Assembly (NCBI RefSeq): GCF_947494555.1
Contig: NZ_CANLVF010000010.1
Location: forward strand, 62,001 to 126,000
Length of the DNA: 64,000 bases
Source of the DNA: an uncultured Roseibium sp.
Lineage (GTDB): Bacteria > Pseudomonadota > Alphaproteobacteria > Rhizobiales > Stappiaceae
Reading direction: 5' to 3'
In this document: positions 35,663-44,044 of the stretch, one piece after another
Numbering within the stretch: position 1 is the first letter of the stretch
How the letters are laid out: every line of letters starts with the position of its first letter
The notes under the pieces: generated by a model
What the model saw: only the letters and a program-made list of their open reading frames with translations
Told to the model about the DNA's origin: nothing
Databases searched by the model: none
Translations under genes and position numbers: made by a program

Positions 35663-36724
35663 TTACTTGATCTCGTAGCGAACGGGCCAGGAATAGCCCC
35701 GGTCTTCTGCCTTATCGAGGACGAGGTTCAGAACCTGTTTGGCAGGCAAACCCTGTTCCTCCAGGTCGCTCGCCATCTGCTGCGGCCAGTCCTTGAGGCT
35801 CTCCGCCCAGGCCGCGCGGACAGTCGGATCGATCTCGGTGACCGTGATAAGCCCACGCAGCTCTTCAACCAGACGCGCATATTCCTTCTGGTTCACGATG
35901 CCTGTCTGCTCTTCATAGTCGGCCGCGACCTCGTGCAGGATCTCCTTCACGTCATCAGGCAACTCGTTGTAGGTGTCCTGGTTGATCGTGAGCCCATGCC
36001 ACGTCATCGAGCCGAAGCCGATCAGGGTGTAGTATGGCCCCGGCTCGTAAAGCTTGAGGTTCACCCAAGCCGAGGGAAACATGATCCAGCCTTCATAGAC
36101 GTTGGTATTCATTTCCGTGTAGGCCGTCGCCAGCGAGGACTGGACCGGCGACACGCCGGCATACTTCAACCAGTTCAGATTGAGCCCGGCTCCGGCAATC
36201 TTCTGGTCTTTCAGATCAGACAGGTTTTCCCAGGCAAACGAGGTTCCGAGGTTGTAGCCGCCGTCGGCAATGCGCGACAGGAGGATCTGGTTGAACTTCT
36301 GGGGGAAGACGTCCGTCAGATAGGGCACTTCAGCATAGACATCCTGTGCGATCTGCAAGGACTGAACCGGGTCCATCGTTCCGAAGGGCATCATGACCTG
36401 AAATGCATGCAGCGGCAGGTTGGACGGCTCGAAACAGTAGCAGAAGCCGCCAATGTCGATGATCCCGTCCTGAACACCTTCCAGAACTTCCGTCACCTTG
36501 ACGATGGATCCCGAATAGCCCTCCACGAAATTGATCGTATGGTCGGTTCGTTCTTCGACGCGGCGCTTCAGTTCGGGTTGGAAATAGTCGATCATCAGCC
36601 CGGCATAGACGACGCCTGGCGGGTGGCCAGACCCGATCCGCAATGTGATTTCATCTGCGGCAGCCTGGCCGCCAACGATAGCAAGCGTCGTGGCCAGCGT
36701 CATGCCGGCAATTGTCTTCTTCAT
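35663..36724 (-). CDS. TRAP transporter substrate-binding protein (DctP type)
   Basis: 353 aa from ATG 36724 with GGGAGG upstream. It has a Sec signal peptide (MKKTIAGMTLATTLAIVGGQ, cut after AAADE region) and DctP-family features including LRIGSGHPPGVVYAGLM, KIAGAGLNLNWLKYAGVSPV and NVYEGWIMFPSAW. Most DctP proteins bind a carboxylate through a conserved Arg; the ligand is not readable here. Hairpins flank the gene on both sides in the transcript. Confidence 0.94.
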   Translation of the reverse strand: MKKTIAGMTLATTLAIVGGQAAADEITLRIGSGHPPGVVYAGLMIDYFQPELKRRVEERTDHTINFVEGYSGSIVKVTEVLEGVQDGIIDIGGFCYCFEPSNLPLHAFQVMMPFGTMDPVQSLQIAQDVYAEVPYLTDVFPQKFNQILLSRIADGGYNLGTSFAWENLSDLKDQKIAGAGLNLNWLKYAGVSPVQSSLATAYTEMNTNVYEGWIMFPSAWVNLKLYEPGPYYTLIGFGSMTWHGLTINQDTYNELPDDVKEILHEVAADYEEQTGIVNQKEYARLVEELRGLITVTEIDPTVRAAWAESLKDWPQQMASDLEEQGLPAKQVLNLVLDKAEDRGYSWPVRYEIK

Positions 36725-36751
36725 GGTTTCCTCCCGTGAACATAGTTCAAG

Positions 36752-36808
36752 TGCACCGGATTGCCGGTGCATCGGGAGCCGGCCTTCTTGAGCGGGGGCC
36801 GGTCTCCC
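36752..36808 (-). other. Two stem-loops between the cupin and TRAP receptor genes
   Basis: TGCACCGG (36752-36759) pairs with CCGGTGCA (36764-36771) over a 4-nt loop. Next to it GGGAGCCGGCC (36774-36784) pairs with GGGCCGGTCTCCC (36796-36808) with a bulge. They lie just upstream of the receptor gene in the minus-strand transcript and together with 35620-35646 bracket it, suggesting RNA processing or stabilisation of that segment. Confidence 0.6.
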
Positions 36809-36814
36809 AATTCG

Positions 36815-37294
36815 TCATGCGGCGTCTGCGCCGGGCGATTGCAACCGAACGCTGTCCGGCACTTCGAGCGGTGTGTTGGGGCCGTCCAGAAATTCGACGG
36901 TTGTAAACAAAAGCTCCGTGTCGCCGATGTTTTCCACCGCGTGGAGCATGTATTCGCCGGCGCTGTAATAGAAATGCTTGGTCTCGCCTTCGTAGTGCTC
37001 GACGTCGCGGATCTCGCCACTGGAGAAGAAGCCACGCGCCTTGCCAGCGCGGTGCGCTGACCAGAAATAAGGGTTCACATGGCGATGGAACGCGCAGCGT
37101 TTGCCAGGTGCCAGACGCAGATGCCAGACGCGGACCTTGTCCGTTTCAGAAACCAGCCTGGATCCCACAACGCCGCTGTATTCATCAGCTTTCATCGCGT
37201 CATAAAGGCCTTCGGGCCAGTGCGCGAATGCGGCCGGATCGGTTGCGGTCGGAATGTGATTGGAAACGGCATGTGCCTGCTGGGCCTGGGCCAT
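36815..37294 (-). CDS. Cupin domain protein
   Basis: 159 aa from ATG 37294 with AAGGA upstream. A single cupin barrel is visible: HLRLAPGKRCAFHRHVNPYFW (metal-binding His pair in motif 1) and YYSAGEYMLHAVENIGDTELLF (motif 2 His). Such small cupins act as isomerases, dioxygenases or ligand sensors. It lies 18 bp from the DHDPS-like gene and is presumably part of the same pathway; the reaction is unknown. Confidence 0.85.
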   Translation of the reverse strand: MAQAQQAHAVSNHIPTATDPAAFAHWPEGLYDAMKADEYSGVVGSRLVSETDKVRVWHLRLAPGKRCAFHRHVNPYFWSAHRAGKARGFFSSGEIRDVEHYEGETKHFYYSAGEYMLHAVENIGDTELLFTTVEFLDGPNTPLEVPDSVRLQSPGADAA

Positions 37295-37312
37295 GTGGAA
37301 TTTCCTTTTTAA

Positions 37313-38236
37313 TTATTGCGCTGCGTTGCGCGCTGCCACCAGCGTGTCCAGATCTGCCCGAAGCCCCGTTTTCTGGGCCTCGTTCAGTCTGACAAGCGGA
37401 GGGGCCATGCGTGTCCAGCTTTCGTCATTGGTGCGCCAGGCTTCGAGTTGCTTCATGCCCGCCATCAAAGGATATTTTGCAGCGGCCGCCCGTGCGGCCT
37501 TGACGTGTTGGAACGCCTGTTCGCGCCCCGCTTCATCCGCATTCAGGGCCGCGCGGACAAGATTGCCAAAGGCATTTGTGGATCCGGAGATGATGCCGGC
37601 GCACTTTGCTTCCAAAGCGTCGAAGACCATTGCCTCGCTGGAGGGATAGACATCGAAGTCCCGATCGATACCTCCTGTTGCCTCGACAAAGGCAAGCGAT
37701 TGCGAAAAATCGCCGCTGGAGTCTTTCAATCCGGCAATAATCGGCCCGAATTCGGCCTTCAGTCGCGAGACCAGTGCAGGCGAGAGCGGTGTCATGGACA
37801 TTTGCGGAAAGTGATAAAGGTAGATCCGCAGCGCGTCCGAGTTCACCTTGTCGATGATGCGTGCATAGTAGGCGTAGAGGCCGTCGTCACTCGGGTTCTT
37901 GTAGTAAAACGGCGGCAGGATGAGAACGTTCGCAAATCCGGCGTCGAGCGATGCTCTGGTATAAGCGATCGCGTCTTCGGACGAACAGGCCCCGGTACCG
38001 AAAATCACCTGATCCGCGGCAAAGCCCGCAGCGGCGAATGCTGCCGGAAGGGCCAGGCGGTCCTTCGCTGAAATGGAGTTGCCTTCTCCGGTGGTCCCGG
38101 TCGGTGCTATCCCGTCGCACCCGCCATCGGTGACCAGATGGCGGCAGTAGGCGATGAGTTTCGCTGCGTCCACGCCGCCTTGATCGTCAAAAGGGGTAAC
38201 GGCGGCGGCGTATATGCCACGGCGGGCCTTGGGCAT
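37313..38236 (-). CDS. DHDPS/NAL superfamily aldolase or dehydratase
   Basis: 307 aa TIM barrel from ATG 38236 with GAGGAG upstream. The key elements are present: GTTGEG (47-52), the catalytic Tyr in IYLYHFPQ (Y141) and the Schiff-base Lys in AGLKDSSGD (K171). A housekeeping DapA role is unlikely inside this catabolic unit; retro-aldol cleavage or dehydration of a sugar acid or 2-keto acid is more plausible. It is 11 bp from the zinc dehydrogenase gene. Confidence 0.92.
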   Translation of the reverse strand: MPKARRGIYAAAVTPFDDQGGVDAAKLIAYCRHLVTDGGCDGIAPTGTTGEGNSISAKDRLALPAAFAAAGFAADQVIFGTGACSSEDAIAYTRASLDAGFANVLILPPFYYKNPSDDGLYAYYARIIDKVNSDALRIYLYHFPQMSMTPLSPALVSRLKAEFGPIIAGLKDSSGDFSQSLAFVEATGGIDRDFDVYPSSEAMVFDALEAKCAGIISGSTNAFGNLVRAALNADEAGREQAFQHVKAARAAAAKYPLMAGMKQLEAWRTNDESWTRMAPPLVRLNEAQKTGLRADLDTLVAARNAAQ

Positions 38237-38247
38237 AAAAGGTCTCC

Positions 38248-39393
38248 TCATTCCGCTGCTTGTGCTGCGGCGTGCGTGTCTTTCATGGAGACGACCACCT
38301 TGATCGCGTCGTCGATGCGCTCCCGGGCGTATTTCAGCGCCGTCGGCAAATCTTCCATGGGAAATGTGTGGGTGTGGATCTTGGTCGCATCGAAGCGCTT
38401 TTCGGCCATGAAGGCCATAGCCCGATGCGTCGCCGACCTGCCTTCTCCGCGAATGCCGTAGAGATAAATGTTATTGACGGCCAGATAACCGAGATCGAAT
38501 TCAACCGGCTTCTTGGGGAAGGCCGCGAGGCAGATCCTCCCGCCGCGATTGGTCATGTGGACGGCCTGGTTGACTGTCGTTTCACTGCCGGCGCAATCGA
38601 CGACGTAGTCGGCTCCCTTTCCGCCAGTGAGTTCCTTTATCCGGCTAACGACATCTTCGTTTCTGGCATCGATCGCGACATCAGCGCCCAATTCGAGACC
38701 GATCCTGTTGCGGTTTTCACGGGTCCCGACCAGGACAACCGGCGACGCACCAAGCGATTTGGCAACCGCGACAGCGAGCAGGCCTATGGGGCCGGGACCA
38801 ATTACCACGACGCTTTCGCCGGCAACGAGACCGCCAAGCTCGGTGAGGCCGTACATCGACGTTCCGGCCGTGACCACGAGGGTCGCTTCCTCGTCGGACA
38901 TTGTGTCCGGCACCTTGATCATGGTGTTGATGTTGTTCACCGCATATTGGGCAAAGCCGCCATCGGTGGTGAAGCCGTTGGCCCTGTGTCCCTTGTTCTG
39001 TTCGCCATAGTTTTTGCCGTAGTTGTGGCACGATGTGTACATGCCCATCCGGCACCGCTTGCACTGGCCGCATCCGGCGTGGATTTCGACCGTGACGCGG
39101 TCGCCGATCTCGAATTCATCGACGCCGGGCCCGAGTGCCGCAATCGTTCCCATGTATTCATGGCCAGGCGTGAAATTCTTGTTGAATGGCGCTCCGCCTT
39201 CGATCAGGGCAGGCGTTCCATAAGTGAGGATCTCCAGGTCGGTTGCGCAGATGGCAACCGCGTCGATCCTGACCAGCGCTTCGGCCTTGCCCGGCCGGGG
39301 CACGTCCTTGTCCACGAGTGTCAGTTGTTCCGGATCGCCCAGGACCCAAGCCTTCATTTTTGGCGGAACGGTCATATCGATGGGTGCGTTCAC
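38248..39393 (-). CDS. Zinc-dependent alcohol dehydrogenase (MDR family)
   Basis: 381 aa from GTG 39393, supported by GGGAGG 6 bp upstream. The catalytic zinc ligands are C49 (AICATD) and H78-E79 (PGHEY); the structural zinc ligands are C108, C111, C114 and C122. The cofactor motif GPGPIGLLAV follows. It oxidises a secondary alcohol or sugar derivative with NAD(P). It is the first gene of a ten-gene minus-strand run ending at 30378, and its start lies about 110 bp from a GntR-type operator. Confidence 0.94.
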   Translation of the reverse strand: MNAPIDMTVPPKMKAWVLGDPEQLTLVDKDVPRPGKAEALVRIDAVAICATDLEILTYGTPALIEGGAPFNKNFTPGHEYMGTIAALGPGVDEFEIGDRVTVEIHAGCGQCKRCRMGMYTSCHNYGKNYGEQNKGHRANGFTTDGGFAQYAVNNINTMIKVPDTMSDEEATLVVTAGTSMYGLTELGGLVAGESVVVIGPGPIGLLAVAVAKSLGASPVVLVGTRENRNRIGLELGADVAIDARNEDVVSRIKELTGGKGADYVVDCAGSETTVNQAVHMTNRGGRICLAAFPKKPVEFDLGYLAVNNIYLYGIRGEGRSATHRAMAFMAEKRFDATKIHTHTFPMEDLPTALKYARERIDDAIKVVVSMKDTHAAAQAAE

Positions 39394-39500
39394 ACGGTCC
39401 TCCCTGACTGAATGAACAAGGGTCAACAGGCGGGTTGAACGGAAAAACAACCCTGAGATAGACAGACATCATTCGGCATGTTCTGCCGCGTCAATCCTAA

Positions 39501-39512
39501 TTGGTTAACCAA
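39501..39512. promoter_or_regulatory. Perfect palindrome TTGGTTAACCAA, probable GntR/FCD operator (distal)
   Basis: A perfect 12-bp palindrome in the 254-bp divergent gap, of the T-G-G-T-N2-A-C-C-A form bound by FadR-subfamily GntR regulators. It shares outer bases with the palindrome at 39635 and is suited to control the dehydrogenase-led operon. Confidence 0.7.
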
Positions 39513-39634
39513 TTTGGTGCTTTGGTCGTATCATTTCACGATAAAAGCTCTCATGTAAAGAAAAAATCGATACTTGAGTCTCTTTTCCGAGTGTGGCTAA
39601 ATTGAATGAGTTTAAATTTCGCCTTGAAATAAGA

Positions 39635-39646
39635 TTGGTGCACCAA
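39635..39646. promoter_or_regulatory. Perfect palindrome TTGGTGCACCAA, probable GntR/FCD operator at the regulator start
   Basis: A perfect 12-bp palindrome ending one base before the only usable start region of the regulator gene. Binding here would block both transcription and access to the start, implying autorepression. Only the central two bases differ from the site at 39501. Confidence 0.72.
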
Positions 39647-39647
39647 A

Positions 39648-40340
39648 TTGGTATTGGATCTGCAAGCTCCTTCCCTCCCGGTTCTTGACCTTGTGAGAGG
39701 CTGGCTCGAGCAATCCGGACTTCGTCCTGGAGGACGGCTGCCGCCTGAAAGACAGCTGTGTGACACGCTGGGCGTTTCACGTGGCGTTTTGAGAAAGGCG
39801 CTCACGGTTCTTGAGGCGGAAGGGATCGTTCACAGGAAAGTCGGCAAAGGGACATTTTTGGGAGATGCCTATGCGGTTGCCGGAGCGTCCTCCGAAAGCC
39901 TTGGCTTTCTTGCAGACCGAACGAGCCCGCACGAAGCGATGGTCGCAAGGCTCGTTTTGGAACCGGAACTCACGGCATTGGCGGCCATTCACGCAACGCC
40001 CAGACATCTTGCCCAGCTGCGCGACCTCACGCGGAAAATGCGGGAAGCAGCATCCTGGCCGTCTTACGAAGAGCTTGATTTCGCGTTTCATACCGAAATT
40101 GCCGAGGCAGCCGGGAACACATTGTTGAGCGAACTTCACTGGCTGGTGAACAAGGTTCGTGTATCAGTGGTCTGGTCGCGCCTGGACGTGCCAGAAGGCG
40201 GTCCGCCAGCTGATTATCATTCCTTTGCGGAACATGAGGCAATCGTTGCCGCGCTCGAAAGACGCGACGCGGCAGGGGCAAAAAACGCCATGCGCGCGCA
40301 CCTGAAATCCGTCCGGGCGACTTTCTTGCCCGAAGACTGA
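39648..40340 (+). CDS. GntR family regulator with FCD effector domain (FadR subfamily)
   Basis: 230 aa from TTG 39648; a stop lies in frame at 39630, so the start must fall in 39633-39660 (TTG 39648 or TTG 39654). The winged helix (LRPGGRLPPERQLCDTLGVS, REVLRKAL-like RGVLRKALTVLEAEG) is followed by an FCD domain with the metal-site residues in ELDFAFHTEIAEAAGN and EHEAIVAALERRD. Such proteins usually repress catabolic operons and release DNA on binding a carboxylate. It is divergent from the dehydrogenase operon. No Shine-Dalgarno site is visible, an oddity tied to the adjacent operator. Confidence 0.92.
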   Translation: MVLDLQAPSLPVLDLVRGWLEQSGLRPGGRLPPERQLCDTLGVSRGVLRKALTVLEAEGIVHRKVGKGTFLGDAYAVAGASSESLGFLADRTSPHEAMVARLVLEPELTALAAIHATPRHLAQLRDLTRKMREAASWPSYEELDFAFHTEIAEAAGNTLLSELHWLVNKVRVSVVWSRLDVPEGGPPADYHSFAEHEAIVAALERRDAAGAKNAMRAHLKSVRATFLPED

Positions 40341-40391
40341 ACAGACGACTGGCCGGGCCGGCCGGCATAGAGGAACCGAAAGGCAAATTGC

Positions 40392-41030
40392 GTGATCGAT
40401 TTTTATACCTGGACGACACCCAACGGACGCAAGGTCTCGATCCTTCTGGAAGAACTCGGCGTCGACTACAAGGCGCATGCGATCGACATATCCAAGGGCG
40501 AGCAACATGAGCCCGACTTTCTGAAGATCTCCCCGAATAATCGCATCCCAGCGATAGTGGATCATGATACCGGAATTTCCATGATGGAGACCGGTGCCAT
40601 CATGCTTTACCTCGCCGAGAAATACGGAAAGTTCCTGCCTGCCGGTGATGCCCGCTGGCCAGCCATCGAATGGCTCATGTGGCAGATGGGCGGGCTCGGG
40701 CCAATGCTCGGGCAGGTGCACCATTTCGTCAAATACAACAAGGGCAAGTCCGAATACGGCGAAGAACGCTATTCGACCGAAGGGCGCCGCCTCTACAAGG
40801 TGCTCAATACGCGCCTGGCGGACCGTGACTTTATCGCGGGCGACGGACGGGGCGAATACTCGATCACGGACATGGCCTGCTGGCCCTGGATTTCCCGTTT
40901 CGAATGGCAGGAAATCGATCTCAACGAGTTTCCGAACGTTAGGGACTGGTATGTGCGCATTGCGGAAAGACCTGCGGTGCAGCGCGGGTACCAGGTTCCC
41001 AAACACGTAAACGACGTACCGATGCCCTAG
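40392..41030 (+). CDS. Glutathione S-transferase / YfcG-like disulfide oxidoreductase
   Basis: 212 aa from GTG 40392. The N-terminus FYTWTTPNGRKVSILLEELG and ISPNNRIPAIVD, ESGAIMLYLAEKYG-like METGAIMLYLAEKYG match the YfcG/YghU group, in which Thr/Asn residues of TPNG contact glutathione. The C-terminal helical domain has QMGGLGPMLGQVHHF. These enzymes reduce disulfides with glutathione. It follows the GntR gene by 51 bp and is probably co-transcribed. Confidence 0.92.
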   Translation: MIDFYTWTTPNGRKVSILLEELGVDYKAHAIDISKGEQHEPDFLKISPNNRIPAIVDHDTGISMMETGAIMLYLAEKYGKFLPAGDARWPAIEWLMWQMGGLGPMLGQVHHFVKYNKGKSEYGEERYSTEGRRLYKVLNTRLADRDFIAGDGRGEYSITDMACWPWISRFEWQEIDLNEFPNVRDWYVRIAERPAVQRGYQVPKHVNDVPMP

Positions 41031-41054
41031 GAAGGAAAGATGGCCTTTGCCGTA

Positions 41055-41990
41055 TCACCAAGCGGAGAACAGGTTCGTCAGGAGTGTTCCCATCGGAGCA
41101 TCCCGGTCCGCGATGGTGAGCCCGATCCACAGAAGTGCAGGCAAGACGGCAAAGGTCAGGAGTGTCGATGCAACGATCAGACCCGCGACTTTTTCCGGGT
41201 CACGCTCGTAGCGTTCGGCAAAGACGTAAGTGACGATGGCGGACGGCATGGCCGCCATCAGAAACAGACTGCCGGCTGCAAGGCCGGTAGCACCCAGGAG
41301 GGCAATCGTTGCCGTGCCGGCGGCAATGCCGATCAGCAATCTTGCTGCTGCAAGAGCCACGGCCGTCTTGATGTCATCAATCCTGAGGCGGGCAATGGCA
41401 GCGCCGAGCAGGATCACCATGACGGGGATCATCATGCCACCCAGCAAGCGGGTCGTTTCGCGGATCACTTCCGGTGGCGTGATGCCGGTTGCCTTGACAA
41501 CAAGGACCGCGGTTACGGACCAGACCAGGGGCTCCTTCAGCGTCCTGCCGAGCGAAAACGATCCGGCGGTAACGATCGGCATGACCGTGTATTGCAGGAT
41601 TGCAATGACGAAGAAAAAGGCAACGCCAATCGCAAGTCCTTCGTTCCCGAACGCCAGCAAAACGACCGGAAGCCCGATGTTGCCGGAATTGGGCATTGTC
41701 AGGCTGGGCAGGAAGCTGCGCAGATTGAAACCGGAGACCATGAGAAATGCAGTCGCGAGAACGGCGGCAATGACGCTGGCGCAAATTGCACCCGCAGACA
41801 TCTGAAGCAGGACTGTTTCCGGAAGGTCTGTGCTCGTCAGCGAAGAAAAAACAAGCGCCGGTGTTCCGACCATCATCACGAGCATGCTCATGCTTTTGGT
41901 TTCGAGGTTCGGTCCGGCCTTCTGTATCCAGTATCCGATCGCCGCCATCAGAAGAATCGGCGCGATGACGCCGGCGAGTTCACCAATCAA
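41055..41990 (-). CDS. AEC (auxin efflux carrier) family transporter
   Basis: 311 aa if started at TTG 41990, which has AAGGA 7 bp upstream; no ATG gives a sensible length and a start at 42104 adds a non-conserved hydrophilic leader. About ten membrane helices are visible with the two family halves, including LTMPNSGNIGLPVVLLAFG (the conserved N-x-G-N crossover) and FLMAAMPSAIVTYVFAERY. AEC proteins export or import small carboxylates such as malate and malonate. It is convergent with the GST gene (24 bp gap). Confidence 0.86.
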   Translation of the reverse strand: MIGELAGVIAPILLMAAIGYWIQKAGPNLETKSMSMLVMMVGTPALVFSSLTSTDLPETVLLQMSAGAICASVIAAVLATAFLMVSGFNLRSFLPSLTMPNSGNIGLPVVLLAFGNEGLAIGVAFFFVIAILQYTVMPIVTAGSFSLGRTLKEPLVWSVTAVLVVKATGITPPEVIRETTRLLGGMMIPVMVILLGAAIARLRIDDIKTAVALAAARLLIGIAAGTATIALLGATGLAAGSLFLMAAMPSAIVTYVFAERYERDPEKVAGLIVASTLLTFAVLPALLWIGLTIADRDAPMGTLLTNLFSAW

Positions 41991-42213
41991 ATCAATATCC
42001 TTCGGCAATACGGAGCAGTCGGTCGAAGCAAGGTGCCAATGGTTTGCGGTGCTGGATCTGACGGCAGGTTGATGGCGCCAGTCAAGTACGGTTGCTGCCG
42101 GCAAGCTTCAGAATTGCCGATATTCGCTATCAGAAATGCTGATTTAGAAAAGCTCTCGTTATTCGATATTCATGTAGCAATGACAGAAAACTCGATTTTT
42201 CCGGGAGGTGCCG

Positions 42214-42798
42214 ATGGCCCACATAGCGCCTGTTGATCTTGAAGCGAGCCGTGAAGCGGCAGAAGAAATCAAGTGGCTGGCGGGCCAGACGGGTTTTGTC
42301 GCCAATTCCATGTTGACCCTGTCTCATCGACCGGAAATCGCCAGGGCGGTGCTCAACCTTATTCGTGCGGTCGTGCGCAATCCGAATGCAACCGTCGATC
42401 CGGCGCTGTTGTGGATGGTCGCCCATGTCACCAGCCTGTCCAATGGCTGCAGCTACTGTTCGGCGCACACATTCAAGAACGGTGCGGACAATGGCGTGCC
42501 CCAGGACAAGCTGGAAGCCCTTTGGGAGTTTGAAACCAGTCCGCTGTTCTCCGAAGTCGAGCGCGCTGCTTTGCGGGTCGCGCTGACGGGCGGGCAGTGT
42601 CCGTCGTCGGCGGATCAGGCGGATATGGACATTCTGAGAAGCCATTACTCCCCGGCGCAGGTAGTCGAAATCTGTTCCGTCATCGCGTTGTTCGGCTTCA
42701 ACAACCGCTGGAACGCTTTGATGGAGACCGAACTGGAGGAGAGCGTCGTCAGTTTCGTGAACAGCAAGAATTACCACGGCCCGGGCACAAGTGCGTGA
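42214..42798 (+). CDS. Carboxymuconolactone decarboxylase / AhpD-like protein
   Basis: 194 aa from ATG 42214, 5 bp after GGGAGG. The core NGCSYCSAHTFKNG contains the AhpD-type redox pair C79-C82 and H85. The family includes alkylhydroperoxidase AhpD and decarboxylases; the CxxC favours a peroxidase or disulfide-exchange role. It is the first gene of a plus-strand run that continues into two TTT transporters, with 51 bp to the next gene. Confidence 0.88.
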   Translation: MAHIAPVDLEASREAAEEIKWLAGQTGFVANSMLTLSHRPEIARAVLNLIRAVVRNPNATVDPALLWMVAHVTSLSNGCSYCSAHTFKNGADNGVPQDKLEALWEFETSPLFSEVERAALRVALTGGQCPSSADQADMDILRSHYSPAQVVEICSVIALFGFNNRWNALMETELEESVVSFVNSKNYHGPGTSA

Positions 42799-42849
42799 GG
42801 TCAGACGGACTGTTTGAGGAGGCGGTCCGAATAAGGAGGAGGAAGAGTT

Positions 42850-43971
42850 GTGACAGAGAACAAGAATGGTTCAAATCGCAGGACGTTTCTGGCGGGAGCA
42901 GGTGCTGCTGCCGGAATGGCCGGACTTCAGATTACCATCCCCGGAACCGCGCTGGCCGCCGGATATCCCGAGCGGCCGATTACGCTGGTCGTGATGTATT
43001 CCGCTGGTGGTGGCACCGACACGATCATGCGCAAGATTGCCCAGGAAATGGCGGACGCGCAGGGATGGAATGTCAACGTCATCAACAAGCCTGGTGCGGT
43101 CGGCGGGATTGCCACCCAGTTCGTGGGCGCACAGCGGCCCGATGGCTACACCGTTCTTGGCGGTGCGAACTATAACCGGTTCGTGCGCGTGCTCGGGCAC
43201 GCCGATTTCACACCCTGGCAGGACTGGGTTCCGTTCAAGGCCGCAAATGCGCTGGCATCTTGGTCGGTTTCCGCAGACAGCCCGCACCAGACCATGAACG
43301 ATGTAATTGCGGCGGCCAAGGCAAACCCGGGCAGCGTGACCATTTCGACGTCCGGTACCGGTGGTGTCTGGCACGAACTGGCGATGATCATTGCGAACAT
43401 GGCCGGTGTCGAACTGAAATACGTTCCCTACAAGGGCGGGAAACCGGCCACACTGGCGGGACTTCAGGGCGAAACGGACATTGCCGGCGGCGGTCTGCAC
43501 GAGCATATCGATCTGATCCGGGCCGGAAAGCTGCGCAACCTGTGTCATACAAGCATCGAGGACATCACGCTGGATGATGGCACGGTGCTGCCATCAATCG
43601 CCTCCATCATTCCCGAATCACGGGCGCTTTTGCCCGTTGGCGCAACCTACAACTTCATGGTCAAGCGCGACATCCCGCCAGAAGCCATGCAGGCTCTTGC
43701 CGACGGTTTCGTTGCAGCGGTCAATTCCGACGGTTTCCAGGAGCTGCTGAAGGCCAAGTTCTTCCAGCCCGATGTCAAGATCGGCGAGGAAGCGGATCGC
43801 GAAGGCGCTCTCATGGAGGCCGTGACCGTCGAAATCTTCAACAAGTTCAAGGACCAGATCGGTGCTGAGGTCAAGACGGCCGAAGAACTTGGACTGCCGA
43901 AGCCTGAAGACTTTGACGCATGGTGGCCGCCGGAAGGTTATAAACCGCCGCCGATCAAGTCAGGCGCTTGA
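42850..43971 (+). CDS. TTT (TctC family) binding protein with Tat-type signal
   Basis: 373 aa from GTG 42850 behind GGAGGAGGAAGAG. The N-terminus NRRTFLAGAGAAAGMAGLQI is a twin-arginine signal, unusual for TctC proteins, which mostly use Sec. The mature part has YPERPITLVVMYSAGGGTDT, the BugT/TctC ligand-loop pattern, and a VPYKGGKPA-type motif. It delivers a carboxylate or related compound to the TctB/TctA subunits encoded next. A C-terminal proline-rich tail (WWPPEGYKPPPIKSGA) is longer than usual. Confidence 0.92.
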   Translation: MTENKNGSNRRTFLAGAGAAAGMAGLQITIPGTALAAGYPERPITLVVMYSAGGGTDTIMRKIAQEMADAQGWNVNVINKPGAVGGIATQFVGAQRPDGYTVLGGANYNRFVRVLGHADFTPWQDWVPFKAANALASWSVSADSPHQTMNDVIAAAKANPGSVTISTSGTGGVWHELAMIIANMAGVELKYVPYKGGKPATLAGLQGETDIAGGGLHEHIDLIRAGKLRNLCHTSIEDITLDDGTVLPSIASIIPESRALLPVGATYNFMVKRDIPPEAMQALADGFVAAVNSDGFQELLKAKFFQPDVKIGEEADREGALMEAVTVEIFNKFKDQIGAEVKTAEELGLPKPEDFDAWWPPEGYKPPPIKSGA

Positions 43972-43978
43972 AGGTGAC

Positions 43979-44005
43979 CGGCCCCGGCTGATCGGTTCGG
44001 GGCCG
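43979..44005 (+). terminator. Hairpin after the first TctC-type gene
   Basis: CGGCCCCG (43979-43986) pairs perfectly with CGGGGCCG (43998-44005) around an 11-nt loop, 7 bp after the stop. No T-run follows. It probably protects the upstream mRNA segment or attenuates read-through into the membrane subunit genes. Confidence 0.6.
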
Positions 44006-44044
44006 CTCCGACATATTCAGACATGCTGAATCGAGGGAACGCCA

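Noticed and set aside
41040..42236. A 398-codon plus-strand open frame
   Set aside because: It is the complement of the AEC-family carrier, whose membrane helices and conserved crossover motif are convincing.
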